A stretch of DNA of 64,000 nucleotides from Cladorhizidae sp. MBARI D1340-BT2 (GCA_028752905.1 JAQNBH010000014.1:22787990-22851989); one strand, 5' to 3'; positions 16,351 through 31,560 are shown, counted from the stretch's first letter. The notes: generated from the sequence alone by a model not told the origin. Program-made: numbers and translations.

Positions 16351-19300
16351 ATATACACACATGCATCATAAGTAAATACCTAGTGAGCGTATGTATGCAT
16401 ATATACACACATGCATCATAAGTAAATACCTAGTGAGCCTATGTATGCATATATACACACATGCATCATAAGTAAATACCTAGTGAGTCGATGTATGCAT
16501 ATATACACACATGCATCATAAGTAAATGCCTAGTGAGTCTATGTATGCATATATACACACATGCATCATAAGTAAATACCTAGTGAGTCTATGTATGCAT
16601 ATATACACACATGCATCGTAAGTAAATACCTAGTGAGCCTATGTATGCATATATGCACACATGCATCATAAGTAAATACCTAGTGAGTCTATGTATGCAT
16701 ATATACACACATGCATCATAAGTAAATACCTAGTGAGCCTATGTATGCATATATACACACATGCATCATAAGTAAATACCTAGTGAGCCTATGTATGCAT
16801 ATATACACACATGCATCATAAGTAAATGCCTAGTGAGCCTATGTATGCATATATACACACATGCATCATAAGTAAATGCCTAGTGAGTCTATGTAAGCAT
16901 ATATACACACATGCATCATAAGTAAATGCCTAGTGAGTCTATGTATGCATATATACACACATGCATCATAAGTAAATGCCTAGTGAGCCTATGTATGCAT
17001 ATATGCACACATGCATCATAAGTAAATGCCTAGTGAGCCTATGTATGCATATATGCACACATGCATCATAAGTAAATGCCTAGTGAGTCTATGTATGCAT
17101 ATATGCACACATGCATCATAAGTAAATGCCTAGTGAGCCTATGTATGCATATATACACACATGCATCATAAGTAAATACCTAGTGAGTCTATGTATGCAT
17201 ATATACACACATGCATCATAAGTAAATGCCTAGTGAGCCTATGTATGCATATATACACACATGCATCATAAGTAAATACCTAGTGAGCCTAAGTATGCAT
17301 ATATGCACACATGCATCATAAGTAAATGCCTAGTGAGCCTATGTATGCATATATACACACATGCATCATAAGTAAATGCCTAGTGAGCCTATGTATACAT
17401 ATATGCACACATGCATCATAAGTAAATGCCTAGTGAGCCTATGTATGCATATATACACACATGTATCATAAGTAAATACCTAGTGAGCCTATGTATGCAT
17501 ATATACACACATGCATCATAAGTAAATACATAGTGAGCCTATGTATGCATATATGCACACATGCATCATAAGTAAATGCCTAGTGAGCCTATGTATGCAT
17601 ATATACACACATGCATCATAAGTAAATACCTAGTGAGCCTAAGTATGCATATATGCACACATGCATCATAAGTAAATGCCTAGTGAGCCTATGTATGCAT
17701 ATATACACACATGCATCATAAGTAAATGCCTAGTGAGCCTATGTATGCATATATACACACATGCATCATAAGTAAATGCTTAGTGAGCCTATGTATGCAT
17801 ATATACACACATGCATCATAAGTAAATACCTAGTGAGCCTATGTATGCATATATACACACATGCATCATAAGTAAATACCTAGTGAGCCTAAGTATGCAT
17901 ATATACACACATGCATCATAAGTAAATACCTAGTGATTCTATGTATGCATATATGCACACATGCATCATAAGTAAATGCCTAGTGAGCCTATGTATGCAT
18001 ATATACACACATGCATCATAAGCAAATGCCTAGTGAGCCTATGTATGCATATATACACACATGCATCATAACTAAATGCCTAGTGAGCCTATGTATGCAT
18101 ATATACACACATGCATCATAAGTAAATGCCTAGTGAGCCTATGTATGCATATATACACACATGCATCATAAGTAAATACCTAGTGAGCCTATGTATGCAT
18201 ATATACACACATGCATCATAACTAAATGCCTAGTGAGCCTATGTATGCATATATACACACATGCATCATAAGTAAATGCCTAGTGAATCTATGTATGCAT
18301 ATATACACATATGCATCATAAGTAAATGCCTAGTGAGTCTATGTATGCATATATACACACATGTATCATAAGTAAATACCTAGTGAGTCTATGTAAGCAT
18401 ATATACACACATGCATCATAAGTAAATGCCTAGTGAGCCTATGTATGCATATATACACACATGCATCATAAGTAAATACCTAGTGAGTCTATGTATGCAT
18501 ATATACACACATGCATCATAAGTAAATACCTAGTGAGCCTATGTATGCATATATACATACATGCATCATAAGTAAATGCCTAGTGAGCCTATGTATGCAT
18601 ATATACACACATGCATCATAAGTAAATGCCTAGTGAGTCTATGTATGCATATATACACACATGCATCATAAGTAAATGCCTAGTGAGCCTATGTATGCAT
18701 ATATACACACATGCATCATAAGTAAATACCTAGTGAGTCTATGTATGCATATATGCACACATGCATCATAAGTAAATACCTAGTGAGCCTATGTATGCAT
18801 ATATACACACATGCATCATAAGTAAATACCTAGTGAGCCTATGTATGCATATATACACACATGCATCATAAGTAAATGCCTAGTGAGTCTATGTATGCAT
18901 ATATACACACATGCATCATAAGTAAATGCCTAGTGAGCCTATGTATGCATATATACACACATGCATCATAAGTTAATGCCTAGTGAGTCTATGTATGCAT
19001 ATATACACACATGCATCATAAGTAAATACCTAGTGAGTCTATGTATGCATATATGCACACATGCATCATAAGTAAATACCTAGTGAGCCTATGTATGCAT
19101 ATATACACACATGCATCATAAGTAAATGCCTAGTGAGTCTATGTATGCATATATACACACATGCATCATAAGTAAATGCCTAGTGAGTCTATGTATGCAT
19201 ATATACACACATGCATCATAAGTAAATACCTAGTGAGTCTATGTATGCATATATGCACACATGCATCATAAGTAAATGCCTAGTGAGTCTATGTATGCAT

Positions 19301-19550
19301 ATATACACACATGCATCATAAGTAAATACCTAGTGAGCCTATGTATGCATATATGCACACATGCATCATAAGTAAATGCCTAGTGAGTCTATGTATGCAT
19401 ATATACACACATGCATCATAAGTAAATACCTAGTGAGTCTATGTATGCATATATACACACATGCATCATAAGTAAATGCCTAGTGAGCCTATGTATGCAT
19501 ATATGCACACATGCATCATAAGTAAATGCCTAATGAGCCAATCAATGCAT
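16351..19550 (+). repeat. HOR-I block A4 (64 monomers)
   Basis: A-type landmarks are in order (TAGTGATTCT at 17,931). It is 100 bp longer than A1 through one extra monomer near 18,151-18,200 and another near 18,801-18,850. AGTTAATGCC near 18,971 is private. It closes with the TAATGAGCCA monomer at 19,531. Confidence 0.9.
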
Positions 19551-21240
19551 ATATACACACATGCATCATAAGTAAATACCTAGTGAGCGTATGTATGCAT
19601 ATATACACACATGCATCATAAGTAAATACCTAGTGAGCCTATGTATGCATATATACACACATGCATCATAAGTAAATACCTAGTGAGTCGATGTATGCAT
19701 ATATACACACATGCATCATAAGTAAATGCCTAGTGAGTCTATGTATGCATATATACACACATGCATCATAAGTAAATACCTAGTGAGTCTATGTATGCAT
19801 ATATACACACATGCATCGTAAGTAAATACCTAGTGAGCCTATGTATGCATATATGCACACATGCATCATAAGTAAATACCTAGTGAGTCTATGTATGCAT
19901 ATATACACACATGCATCATAAGTAAATACCTAGTGAGCCTATGTATGCATATATACACACATGCATCATAAGTAAATACCTAGTGAGCCTATGTATGCAT
20001 ATATACACACATGCATCATAAGTAAATGCCTAGTGAGCCTATGTATGCATATATACACACATGCATCATAAGTAAATGCCTAGTGAGTCTATGTAAGCAT
20101 ATATACACACATGCATCATAAGTAAATGCCTAGTGAGTCTATGTATGCATATATACACACATGCATCATAAGTAAATGCCTAGTGAGCCTATGTATGCAT
20201 ATATGCACACATGCATCATAAGTAAATGCCTAGTGAGCCTATGTATGCATATATGCACACATGCATCATAAGTAAATGCCTAGTGAGCCTATGTATGCAT
20301 ATATACACGCATGCATCATAAGTAAATGCCTAGTGAGCCTATGTATGCATATATACACGCATGCATCATAAGTAAATGCCTAGTGAGCCTATGTATGCAT
20401 ATATACACGCATGCATCATAAGTAAATGCCTAGTGAGCCTATGTATGCATATATGCACACATGCATCATAAGTAAATGCCTAGTGAGTCTATGTATGCAT
20501 ATATGCACACATGCATCATAAGTAAATGCCTAGTGAGCCTATGTATGCATATATACACACATGCATCATAAGTAAATGCCTAGTGAGCCTATGTATACAT
20601 ATATGCACACATGCATCATAAGTAAATGCCTAGTGAGCCTATGTATGCATATATACACACATGTATCATAAGTAAATACCTAGTAAGCCTATGTATGCAT
20701 ATATACACACATGCATCATAAGTAAATACATAGTGAGCCTATGTATGCATATATGCACACATGCATCATAAGTAAATGCCTAGTGAGCCTATGTATGCAT
20801 ATATACACACATGCATCATAAGTAAATACCTAGTGAGCCTAAGTATGCATATATGCACACATGCATCATAAGTAAATGCCTAGTGAGCCTATGTATGCAT
20901 ATATACACACATGCATCATAAGTAAATGCCTAGTGAGCCTATGTATGCATATATACACACATGCATCATAAGTAAATACCTAGTGAGCCTATGTATGCAT
21001 ATATACACACATGCATCATAAGTAAATGCCTAGTGAGTCTATGTATGCATATATGCACACATGCATCATAAGTAAATACCTAGTGAGCCTATGTATGCAT
21101 ATATACACACATGCATCATAAGTAAATGCTTAGTGAGCCTATGTATGCATATATACACACATGCATCATAAGTAAATACCTAGTGAGCCTATGTATGCAT
21201 ATATACACACATGCATCATAAGTAAATACCTAGTGAGCCT
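19551..21240 (+). repeat. HOR-I block A5, partial and diverging
   Basis: The block follows A4 directly with no B block between. Landmarks sit 19,500 bp after those of A1 (GTAAGCAT at 20,093, ATGTATACAT at 20,591, AGTAAATACA at 20,721, AAGTATGCAT at 20,841). AGTAAATGCT is then displaced by 150 bp (21,121), and later A landmarks are lost. This is the frayed right edge of the HOR-I domain. Confidence 0.8.
20301..20450 (+). repeat. Three identical ACGC-variant monomers in tandem
   Basis: Three consecutive monomers start ATATACACGC (20,301, 20,351 and 20,401), a variant absent from the other A blocks. One substituted monomer was evidently triplicated in place, a single-monomer amplification caught at an early stage. 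Confidence 0.92.
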
Positions 21241-23540
21241 ATGTATGCATATATACACACATGCATCATAAGTAAATACCTAGTGAGCCTATGTATGCAT
21301 ATATACACACATGCATCATAAGTAAATGCCTAGTGAGTCTATGTATGCATATATACACACACGCATCATAAGTAAATACCTAGTGAGTCTATGTATGCAT
21401 ATATACACACATGCATCATAAGTAAATACCTAGTGAGTCTATGTATGCATACATACACACATGCATCATAAGTAAATGCCTAGTGAGCCTATGTATGCAT
21501 ATATGCACACATGCATCATAAGTAAATGCCTAGTGAGCCTATGTATGCATATATACACACATGAATCATAAGTAAATGCCTAGTGAGTCTATGTATTCAT
21601 ATATACACACATGCATCATAAGTAAATACCTAGTGAGCCTATGTATGCATATATGCACACATGCATCATAAGTAAATGCCTAGTGAGTCTATGTATGCAT
21701 ATATACACACATGCATCATAAGTAAATGCCTAGTGAGTCTATATATGCATATATGCACACATGCATCATAAGTAAATGCCTAGTGAGCCTATGTATGCAT
21801 ATATACACACATGCATCATAAGTAAATGCCTAGTGAGTCTATATATGCATATATACACACATGCATCATAAGTAAATACCTAGTGAGCTTATGTATGCAT
21901 ATATAGACACATGCATCATAAGTAAATGCCTAGTGAGCCTATGTATGCATATATACACACATGCATCATAAGTAAATACCTAGTGAGCCTACGTATGCAT
22001 ATATACACACATGCATCATAAGTAAATACCTAGTGAGCCTATGTATGCATATATACACACATGCATCATAAGTAAATGCCTAGTGAGTCTATGTATGCAT
22101 ATATACACATATGCATCATAAGTAAATGCCTAGTGAGCCTATGTATGCATATATACACACATGCATCATAAGTAAATACCTAGTGAGCCTATGTATGCAT
22201 ATATACACACATGCATCATAAGTAAATGCCTAGTGAGTCTATGTATGCATATATACACATATGCATCATAAGTAAATGCCTAGTGAGCCTATGTATGCAT
22301 ATATACACACATGCATCATAAGTAAATACCTAGTGAGCCTATGTATGCATATATACACACATGCATCATAAGTAAATACCTAGTGAGCCTATGTATGCAT
22401 ATATACACACATGCATCATAAGTAAATGCCTAGTGAGCCTATGTATGCATATATACACACATGCATCATAAGTAAATACCTAGTGAGCCTATGTATGCAT
22501 ATATGCACACATGCATCATATGTAAATGCCTAGTGAGCCTATGTATGCATATATGCACACATGCATCATAAGTAAATGCCTAGTGAGCCTATGTATGCAT
22601 ATATACACACATGCATCATAAGTAAATACCTAGTGAGCCTATGTATGCATATATACACACATGCATATAAGTAAATACCTAGTGAGTCTATGTATGCATA
22701 TATGCACACATGCATCATAAGTAAATACCTAGTGAGCCTATGTATGCATATATACACACATGCATCATAAGTAAATACCTAGTGAGTCTATGTATGCATA
22801 TATACACACATGCATCATAAGTAAATGCCTAGTGAGCCTATGTATGCATATATACACACATGCATCATAAGTAAATGCCTAGTGAGTCCATGTATGCATA
22901 TATGCACACATGCATCATAAGTAAATACCTAGTGAGCCTATGTATGCATATATACACACATGCATCATAAGTAAATACCTAGTGAGTCTATGTATGCATA
23001 TATACACACACACATCATAAGTAAATACCTAGTGAGTCTATGTATGCATATATACACACATGCATCATAAGTAAATACCTAGTGAGTCTATGTATGCATA
23101 TATGCACACATGCATCATAAGTAAATGCCTAGTGAGCCTATGTATGCATATATACACACATGCATCATAAGTAAATACCTAGTGAGTCCATGTATGCATA
23201 TATACACACATGCATCATAAGTAAATGCCTAGTGAGTCTATGTATGCATATATGCACACATGCATCATAAGTAAATGCCTAGTGAGCCTATGTATGCATA
23301 TATACACACATGCATCATAAGTAAATGCCTAGTGAGCCTATGTATGCATATATACACACATGCATCATAAGTAAATACCTAGTGAGTCTATGTATGCATA
23401 TATGCACACATGCATCATAAGTAAATGCCTAGTGAGTCTATGTATGCATATATACACACATGCATCATAAGTAAATGCCTAGTGAGTCTATGTATACATA
23501 TATGCACACATGCATCATAAGTAAATGCCTAGTGAGCCTA
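21241..23540 (+). repeat. Transitional satellite zone related to right-arm blocks
   Basis: No clear HOR-I landmarks remain here. Around 22,240-22,800 the order of rare variants (ATATACACAT, then ATCATATGTAAATG, then a 49-bp monomer reading ATGCATATAAG at 22,661) matches the anchor segments at about 40,590-41,010 and later ones in the right arm. The zone is thus a diverged relative of the 2.2-kb blocks beyond the transposon. The 1-nt deletion at 22,661 shifts the 50-bp phase for the first time. CACACACACATC near 22,999 is a small CA expansion replacing ATG. Confidence 0.75.
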
Positions 23541-26500
23541 TATATGCATATATACACAAATGCATCATAAGTAAATGCCTAGTGAGCCTATGTATGCATA
23601 TATGCACACATGCATCATAAGTAAATACCTAGTGAGTCTATGTATGCATATATGCACACATGCATCATAAGTAAATGCCTAGTGAGTCTATGTATGCATA
23701 TATACACACATGCATCATAAGTAAATACCTAGTGAGTCTATGTATGCATATATACACACATGCATCATAAGTAAATGCCTAGTGAGTCTATGTATACATA
23801 TATACACACATGCATCATAAGTAAATACCTAGTGAGCCTATGTATGCATATATACACACATGCATCATAAGTAAATGCCTAGTGAGCCTATGTATGCATA
23901 TATGCACACATGCATCATAAGTAAATACCTAGTGAGCCTATGTATGCATATATACACACATGCATCATAAGTAAATACCTAGTGAGCCTATGTATGCATA
24001 TATGCACACATGCATCATAAGTAAATGCCTAGTGAGCCTATGTATGCATATATACACACATGCATCATAAGTAAATACCTAGTGAGTCTATGTATGCATA
24101 TATGCACACATGCATCATAAGTAAATACCTAGTGAGTCTATGTATGCATATATGCACACATGCATCATAAGTAAATACCTAGTGAGTCTATGTATGCATA
24201 TATACACACATGCATCATAAGTAAATGCCTAGTGAGCCTATGTATGCATATATACACACATGCATTATAAGTAAATACCTAGTGAGACTATGTATGCATA
24301 TATACACACATGCATCATAAGTAAATGCCTAGTGAGCCTATGTATGCATATATACACACATGCATCATAAGTAAATGCCTAGTGAGTCTATGTATGCATA
24401 TATACACACATGCATCATAAGTAAATACCTAGTGAGCCTATGTATGCATATATACACACATGCATCATAAGTAAATACCTAGTGAGCCTATGTATGCATA
24501 TATACACACATGCATCATAAGTAAATGCCTAGTGAGTCTATGTATGCATATATGCACACATGCATCATAAGTAAATGCCTAGTGAGTCATGTATGCATAT
24601 ATGCACACATGCATCATAAGTAAATACCTAGTGAGCCTATGTAAGCATATATGCACACATGCATCATAAGTAAATGCCTAGTGAGTCCATGTATGCATAT
24701 ATACACACATGCATCATAAGTAAATGCCTAGTGAGCCTATGTATGCATATATACACACATGCATCATAAGTAAATGCCTAGTGAGCCTATGTATGCATAT
24801 ATACACACATGCATCATAAGTAAATGCCTAGTGAGTCTATGTATGCATATATACACACATGCATCATAAGTAAATGCCTAGTGAGCCTATGTATGCATAT
24901 ATACACACATGCATCATAAGTAAATGCCTAGTGAGTCTATGTATGCATATATACACACATGCATCATAAGTAAATGCCTAGTGAGCCTATGTATGCATAT
25001 ATACACACATGCATCATAAGTAAATGCCTAGTGAGTCTATGTATGCATATATACACACATGCATCATAAGTAAATTCCTAGTGAGCCTATGTATGCATAT
25101 ATACACACATGCATCATAAGTAAATGCCTAGTGAGTCTATGTATGCATATATACACACATGCATCATAAGTAAATGCCTAGTGAGTCTATGTATGCATAT
25201 ATACACACATGCATCATAAGTAAATGCCTAGTGAGCCTATGTATGCATATATACACACATGCATCATAAGTAAATGCCTAGTGAGTCTATGTATGCATAT
25301 ATACACACATGCATCATAAGTAAATGCCTAGTGAGTCTATGTATGCATATATACACACATGCATCATAAGTAAATGCCTAGTGAGCCTATGTATGCATAT
25401 ATACACACATGCATCATAAGTAAATGCCTAGTGAGCCTATGTATGCATATATACACACATGCATCATAAGTAAATGCCTAGTGAGTCTATGTATGCATAT
25501 ATACACACATGCATCATAAGTAAATGCCTAGTGAGCCTATGTATGCATATATACACACATGCATCATAAGTAAATGCCTAGTGAGTCTATATATGCATAT
25601 ATACACACATGCATCATAAGTAAATGCCTAGTGAGCCTATGTATGCATATATACACACATGCATCATAAGTAAATGCCTAGTGAGCCTATGTATGCATAT
25701 ATACACACATGCATCATAAGTAAATGCCTAGTGAGCCTATGTATGCATATATACACACATGCATCATAAGTAAATGCCTAGTGAGCCTATGTATGCATAT
25801 ATACACACATGCATCATAAGTAAATGCCTAGTGAGCCTATGTATGCATATATACACACATGCATCATAAGTAAATACCTAGTGAGTCTATGTATGCATAT
25901 ATACACACATGCATCATAAGTAAATGCCTAGTGAGTCTATGTATGCATATATACACACATGCATCATAAGTAAATACCTAGTGAGCCTATGTATGCATAT
26001 ATACACACATGCATCATAAGTAAATGCCTAGTGAGCCTATGTATGCATATATACACACATGCATCATCATAAGTAAATACCTAGTGAGTCTATGTATGCA
26101 TATATACACACATGCATCATAAGTAAATACCTAGTGAGTCTATGTATGCATATATGCACACATGCATCATAAGTAAATGCCTAGTGAGTCTATGTATGTA
26201 TATATGCACACATGCATCATAAGTAAATGCCTAGTGAGTCTATGTATGCATATATGCACACATGCATCATAAGTAAATGCCTAGTGAGTCTATGTATGCA
26301 TATATACACACATGCATCATAAGTAAATGCCTAGTGAGCCTATGTATGCATGTATACACACATGCATCATAAGTAAATGCCTAGTGAGTCTATGTATGCA
26401 TATATACACACATGCATCATAAGTAAATACCTAGTGAGTCTATGTATGCATATATACACACATGCATCATAAGTAAATACCTAGTGAGTCTATGTATGCA

Positions 26501-27450
26501 TATATACACACATGCATCATAAGTAAATACCTAGTGAGCCTATGTATGCATATATACACACATGCATCATAAGTAAATGCCTAGTGAGCCTATGTATGCA
26601 TATATGCACACATGCGTCATAAGTAAATGCCTAGTGAGTCTATGTATGCATATATGCACACATGCATCATAAGTAAATACCTAGTGAGCCTATGTATGCA
26701 TATATACACACATGCATCATAAGTAAATGCCTAGTGAGCCTATGTATGCATATATACACACATGCATCATAAGTAAATGCCTAGTGAGCCTATGTATGCA
26801 TATATACACACATGCATCATAAGTAAATGCCTAGTGAGTCTATGTATGCATATATGCACACATGCATCATAAGTAAATACCTAGTGAGCCTATGTATGCA
26901 TATATACACACATGCATCATAAGTAAATACCTAGTGAGCCTATGTATGCATATATACACACATGCATCATAAGTAAATGCCTAGTGAGTCTATGTATGCA
27001 TATATACACACATGCATCATAAGTAAATGCCTAGTGAGCCTATGTATGCATATATACACACATGCATCATAAGTAAATACCTAGTGAGCCTATGTATGCA
27101 TATATAGTAATACACACATGCATCGTAAGTAAATACCTAGTGAGTCTATGTATACATATATACACACATGCATCATAAGTAAATACCTAGTGAGCCTATG
27201 TATGCATATATACACACATGCATCATAAGTAAATGCCTAGTGAGCCTATGTATGCATATATACACACATGCATCATAAGTAAATGCCTAGTGAGTCTATG
27301 TATGCATATATACACACATGCATCATAAGTAAATAACTAGCGAGCCTATGTATGCATATATACACACATGCATCATAAGTAAATGCCTAGTGAGTCTATG
27401 TATGCATATATACACACATGCATCATAAGTAAATGCCTAGTGAGTCCATG
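23541..27450 (+). repeat. HOR-II copy 1
   Basis: Copy 1 of a repeat recurring about 4.16 kb downstream. Shared rare landmarks, with spacing to copy 2: TACACAAATG near 23,553 (4,208), GCATTATAAG with GAGACTATG near 24,265-24,300, the 1-nt deletion GTGAGTCATG at about 24,583 (4,158), CATCATCATAAG near 26,061 (4,158), TATATAGTAA at 27,101 (4,108) and AAATAACTAGCGAG at 27,331 (4,108). The spacing changes in 50-bp steps, so whole monomers were gained or lost. Its middle (about 24,700-25,860) is dominated by G28 monomers alternating C38/T38, a local 100-bp dimer pattern. Confidence 0.88.
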
Positions 27451-27748
27451 TATGCATATATACACACATGCATCATAAGTAAATGCCTAGTGAGTCTATG
27501 TATGCATATATGCACACATGCATCATAAGTAAATGCCTAGTGAGCCTATGTATGCATATATACACACATGCATCATAAGTAAATGCCTAGTGAGTCTATG
27601 TATGCATATATACACACATGCATCATAAGTAAATGCCTAGTGAGCCTATGTATGCATATATACACACATGCATCATAAGTAAATACCTAGTGAGTCTATG
27701 TATGCATATATACACACATGCATCATAAGTAAATGCCTAGTGAGCCTA
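27451..27748 (+). repeat. Monomers between the HOR-II copies
   Basis: About six monomers that do not match the start of copy 1 or the end of copy 2 by their rare variants. They are ordinary satellite monomers with nothing else visible. Confidence 0.7.
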
Positions 27749-30700
27749 TATATGCATATATACACAAATGCATCATAAGTAAATGCCTAGTGAGCCTATG
27801 TATGCATATATGCACACATGCATCATAAGTAAATACCTAGTGAGTCTATGTATGCATATATGCACACATGCATCATAAGTAAATGCCTAGTGAGTCTATG
27901 TATGCATATATACACACATGCATCATAAGTAAATGCCTAGTGAGTCTATGTATACATATATACACACATGCATCATAAGTAAATACCTAGTGAGCCTATG
28001 TATGCATATATACACACATGCATCATAAGTAAATGCCTAGTGAGCCTATGTATGCATATATGCACACATGCATCATAAGTAAATACCTAGTGAGCCTATG
28101 TATGCATATATACACACATGCATCATAAGTAAATACCTAGTGAGCCTATGTATGCATATATGCACACATGCATCATAAGTAAATGCCTAGTGAGCCTATG
28201 TATGCATATATACACACATGCATCATAAGTAAATACCTAGTGAGTCTATGTATGCATATATGCACACATGCATCATAAGTAAATACCTAGTGAGTCTATG
28301 TATGCATATATACACACATGCATCATAAGTAAATACCTAGTGAGTCTATGTATGCATATATACACACATGCATCATAAGTAAATGCCTAGTGAGCCTATG
28401 TATGCATATATACACACATGCATTATAAGTAAATACCTAGTGAGACTATGTATGCATATATACACACATGCATCATAAGTAAATGCCTAGTGAGCCTATG
28501 TATGCATATATACACACATGCATCATAAGTAAATGCCTAGTGAGTCTATGTATGCATATATACACACATGCATCATAAGTAAATACCTAGTGAGCCTATG
28601 TATGCATATATACACACATGCATCATAAGTAAATACCTAGTGAGCCTATGTATGCATATATACACACATGCATCATAAGTAAATGCCTAGTGAGTCTATG
28701 TATGCATATATGCACACATGCATCATAAGTAAATGCCTAGTGAGTCATGTATGCATATATGCACACATGCATCATAAGTAAATACCTAGTGAGCCTATGT
28801 AAGCATATATGCACACATGCATCATAAGTAAATGCCTAGTGAGTCCATGTATGCATATATACACACATGCATCATAAGTAAATGCCTAGTGAGCCTATGT
28901 ATGCATATATACACACATGCATCATAAGTAAATGCCTAGTGAGCCTATGTATGCATATATACACACATGCATCATAAGTAAATGCCTAGTGAGTCTATGT
29001 ATGCATATATACACACATGCATCATAAGTAAATGCCTAGTGAGCCTATGTATGCATATATACACACATGCATCATAAGTAAATGCCTAGTGAGTCTATGT
29101 ATGCATATATACACACATGCATCATAAGTAAATGCCTAGTGAGCCTATGTATGCATATATACACACATGCATCATAAGTAAATGCCTAGTGAGTCTATGT
29201 ATGCATATATACACACATGCATCATAAGTAAATGCCTAGTGAGCCTATGTATGCATATATACACACATGCATCATAAGTAAATGCCTAGTGAGTCTATGT
29301 ATGCATATATACACACATGCATCATAAGTAAATGCCTAGTGAGTCTATGTATGCATATATACACACATGCATCATAAGTAAATGCCTAGTGAGCCTATGT
29401 ATGCATATATACACACATGCATCATAAGTAAATGCCTAGTGAGTCTATGTATGCATATATACACACATGCATCATAAGTAAATGCCTAGTGAGTCTATGT
29501 ATGCATATATACACACATGCATCATAAGTAAATGCCTAGTGAGCCTATGTATGCATATATACACACATGCATCATAAGTAAATGCCTAGTGAGCCTATGT
29601 ATGCATATATACACACATGCATCATAAGTAAATGCCTAGTGAGTCTATGTATGCATATATACACACATGCATCATAAGTAAATGCCTAGTGAGCCTATGT
29701 ATGCATATATACACACATGCATCATAAGTAAATGCCTAGTGAGTCTATGTATGCATATATACACACATGCATCATAAGTAAATGCCTAGTGAGCCTATGT
29801 ATGCATATATACACACATGCATCATAAGTAAATGCCTAGTGAGCCTATGTATGCATATATACACACATGCATCATAAGTAAATGCCTAGTGAGCCTATGT
29901 ATGCATATATACACACATGCATCATAAGTAAATGCCTAGTGAGCCTATGTATGCATATATACACACATGCATCATAAGTAAATGCCTAGTGAGCCTATGT
30001 ATGCATATATACACACATGCATCATAAGTAAATACCTAGTGAGTCTATGTATGCATATATACACACATGCATCATAAGTAAATGCCTAGTGAGTCTATGT
30101 ATGCATATATACACACATGCATCATAAGTAAATACCTAGTGAGCCTATGTATGCATATATACACACATGCATCATAAGTAAATGCCTAGTGAGCCTATGT
30201 ATGCATATATACACACATGCATCATCATAAGTAAATACCTAGTGAGTCTATGTATGCATATATACACACATGCATCATAAGTAAATACCTAGTGAGCCTA
30301 TGTATGCATATATGCACACATGCATCATAAGTAAATGCCTAGTGAGTCTATGTATGCATATATGCACACATGCATCATAAGTAAATGCCTAGTGAGTCTA
30401 TGTATGCATATATACACACATGCATCATAAGTAAATGCCTAGTGAGCCTATGTATGCATGTATACACACATGCATCATAAGTAAATGCCTAGTGAGTCTA
30501 TGTATGCATATATACACACATGCATCATAAGTAAATACCTAGTGAGTCTATGTATGCATATATACACACATGCATCATAAGTAAATACCTAGTGAGTCTA
30601 TGTATGCATATATACACACATGCATCATAAGTAAATACCTAGTGAGCCTATGTATGCATATATACACACATGCATCATAAGTAAATGCCTAGTGAGCCTA

Positions 30701-31560
30701 TGTATGCATATATGCACACATGCGTCATAAGTAAATGCCTAGTGAGTCTATGTATGCATATATGCACACATGCATCATAAGTAAATACCTAGTGAGCCTA
30801 TGTATGCATATATACACACATGCATCATAAGTAAATGCCTAGTGAGCCTATGTATGCATATATACACACATGCATCATAAGTAAATGCCTAGTGAGCCTA
30901 TGTATGCATATATACACACATGCATCATAAGTAAATGCCTAGTGAGTCTATGTATGCATATATGCACACATGCATCATAAGTAAATACCTAGTGAGCCTA
31001 TGTATGCATATATACACACATGCATCATAAGTAAATACCTAGTGAGCCTATGTATGCATATATACACACATGCATCATAAGTAAATGCCTAGTGAGTCTA
31101 TGTATGCATATATACACACATGCATCATAAGTAAATGCCTAGTGAGCCTATGTATGCATATATACACACATGCATCATAAGTAAATACCTAGTGAGCCTA
31201 TGTATGCATATATAGTAATACACACATGCATCGTAAGTAAATACCTAGTGAGTCTATGTATACATATATACACACATGCATCATAAGTAAATACCTAGTG
31301 AGCCTATGTATGCATATATACACACATGCATCATAAGTAAATGCCTAGTGAGCCTATGTATGCATATATACACACATGCATCATAAGTAAATGCCTAGTG
31401 AGTCTATGTATGCATATATACACACATGCATCATAAGTAAATAACTAGCGAGCCTATGTATGCATATATACACACATGCATCATAAGTAAATGCCTAGTG
31501 AGTCTATGTATGCATATATACACACATGCATCATAAGTAAATGCCTAGTGAGCCTATGTA
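27749..31560 (+). repeat. HOR-II copy 2
   Basis: Carries all copy 1 landmarks in order: TACACAAATG at 27,761, the 1-nt deletion giving GTGAGTCATG at about 28,741, CATCATCATAAG near 30,219, TATATAGTAA at 31,209 and AAATAACTAGCGAG at 31,439. One monomer of copy 1 with GTATGTATATATG (near 26,201) is absent here. The match ends just after the AACTAGCGAG monomer, where copy 1 has a GTCCATG monomer and this copy does not. Confidence 0.88.

Noticed and set aside
22566..22757. Reverse-strand open frame of 63 codons with a repetitive Tyr/Ile-rich translation, recurring at 40,906, 41,328, 43,402, 48,904, 51,451, 53,648, 55,897, 58,744, 60,991 and 63,240
   Set aside because: Each spans a 49-bp monomer whose 1-nt deletion removes a reverse-strand stop (TCA on the plus strand) and shifts frame. 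Normal 50-bp monomers close all three frames within 150 bp. It is a by-product of the satellite, not a gene family.
22990..23020. CA microsatellite (also near 39,295 and 47,290)
   Set aside because: It is only a few CA units replacing the ATG of one monomer. This is a point variant of the satellite, not an independent microsatellite locus.
24583..24592. AP-1-like TGAGTCA created by a 1-nt deletion (also near 28,741, 37,563 and 45,560)
   Set aside because: The copies descend from few events by block duplication. A single 7-mer in AT-rich satellite without a nearby gene is not evidence of regulation.
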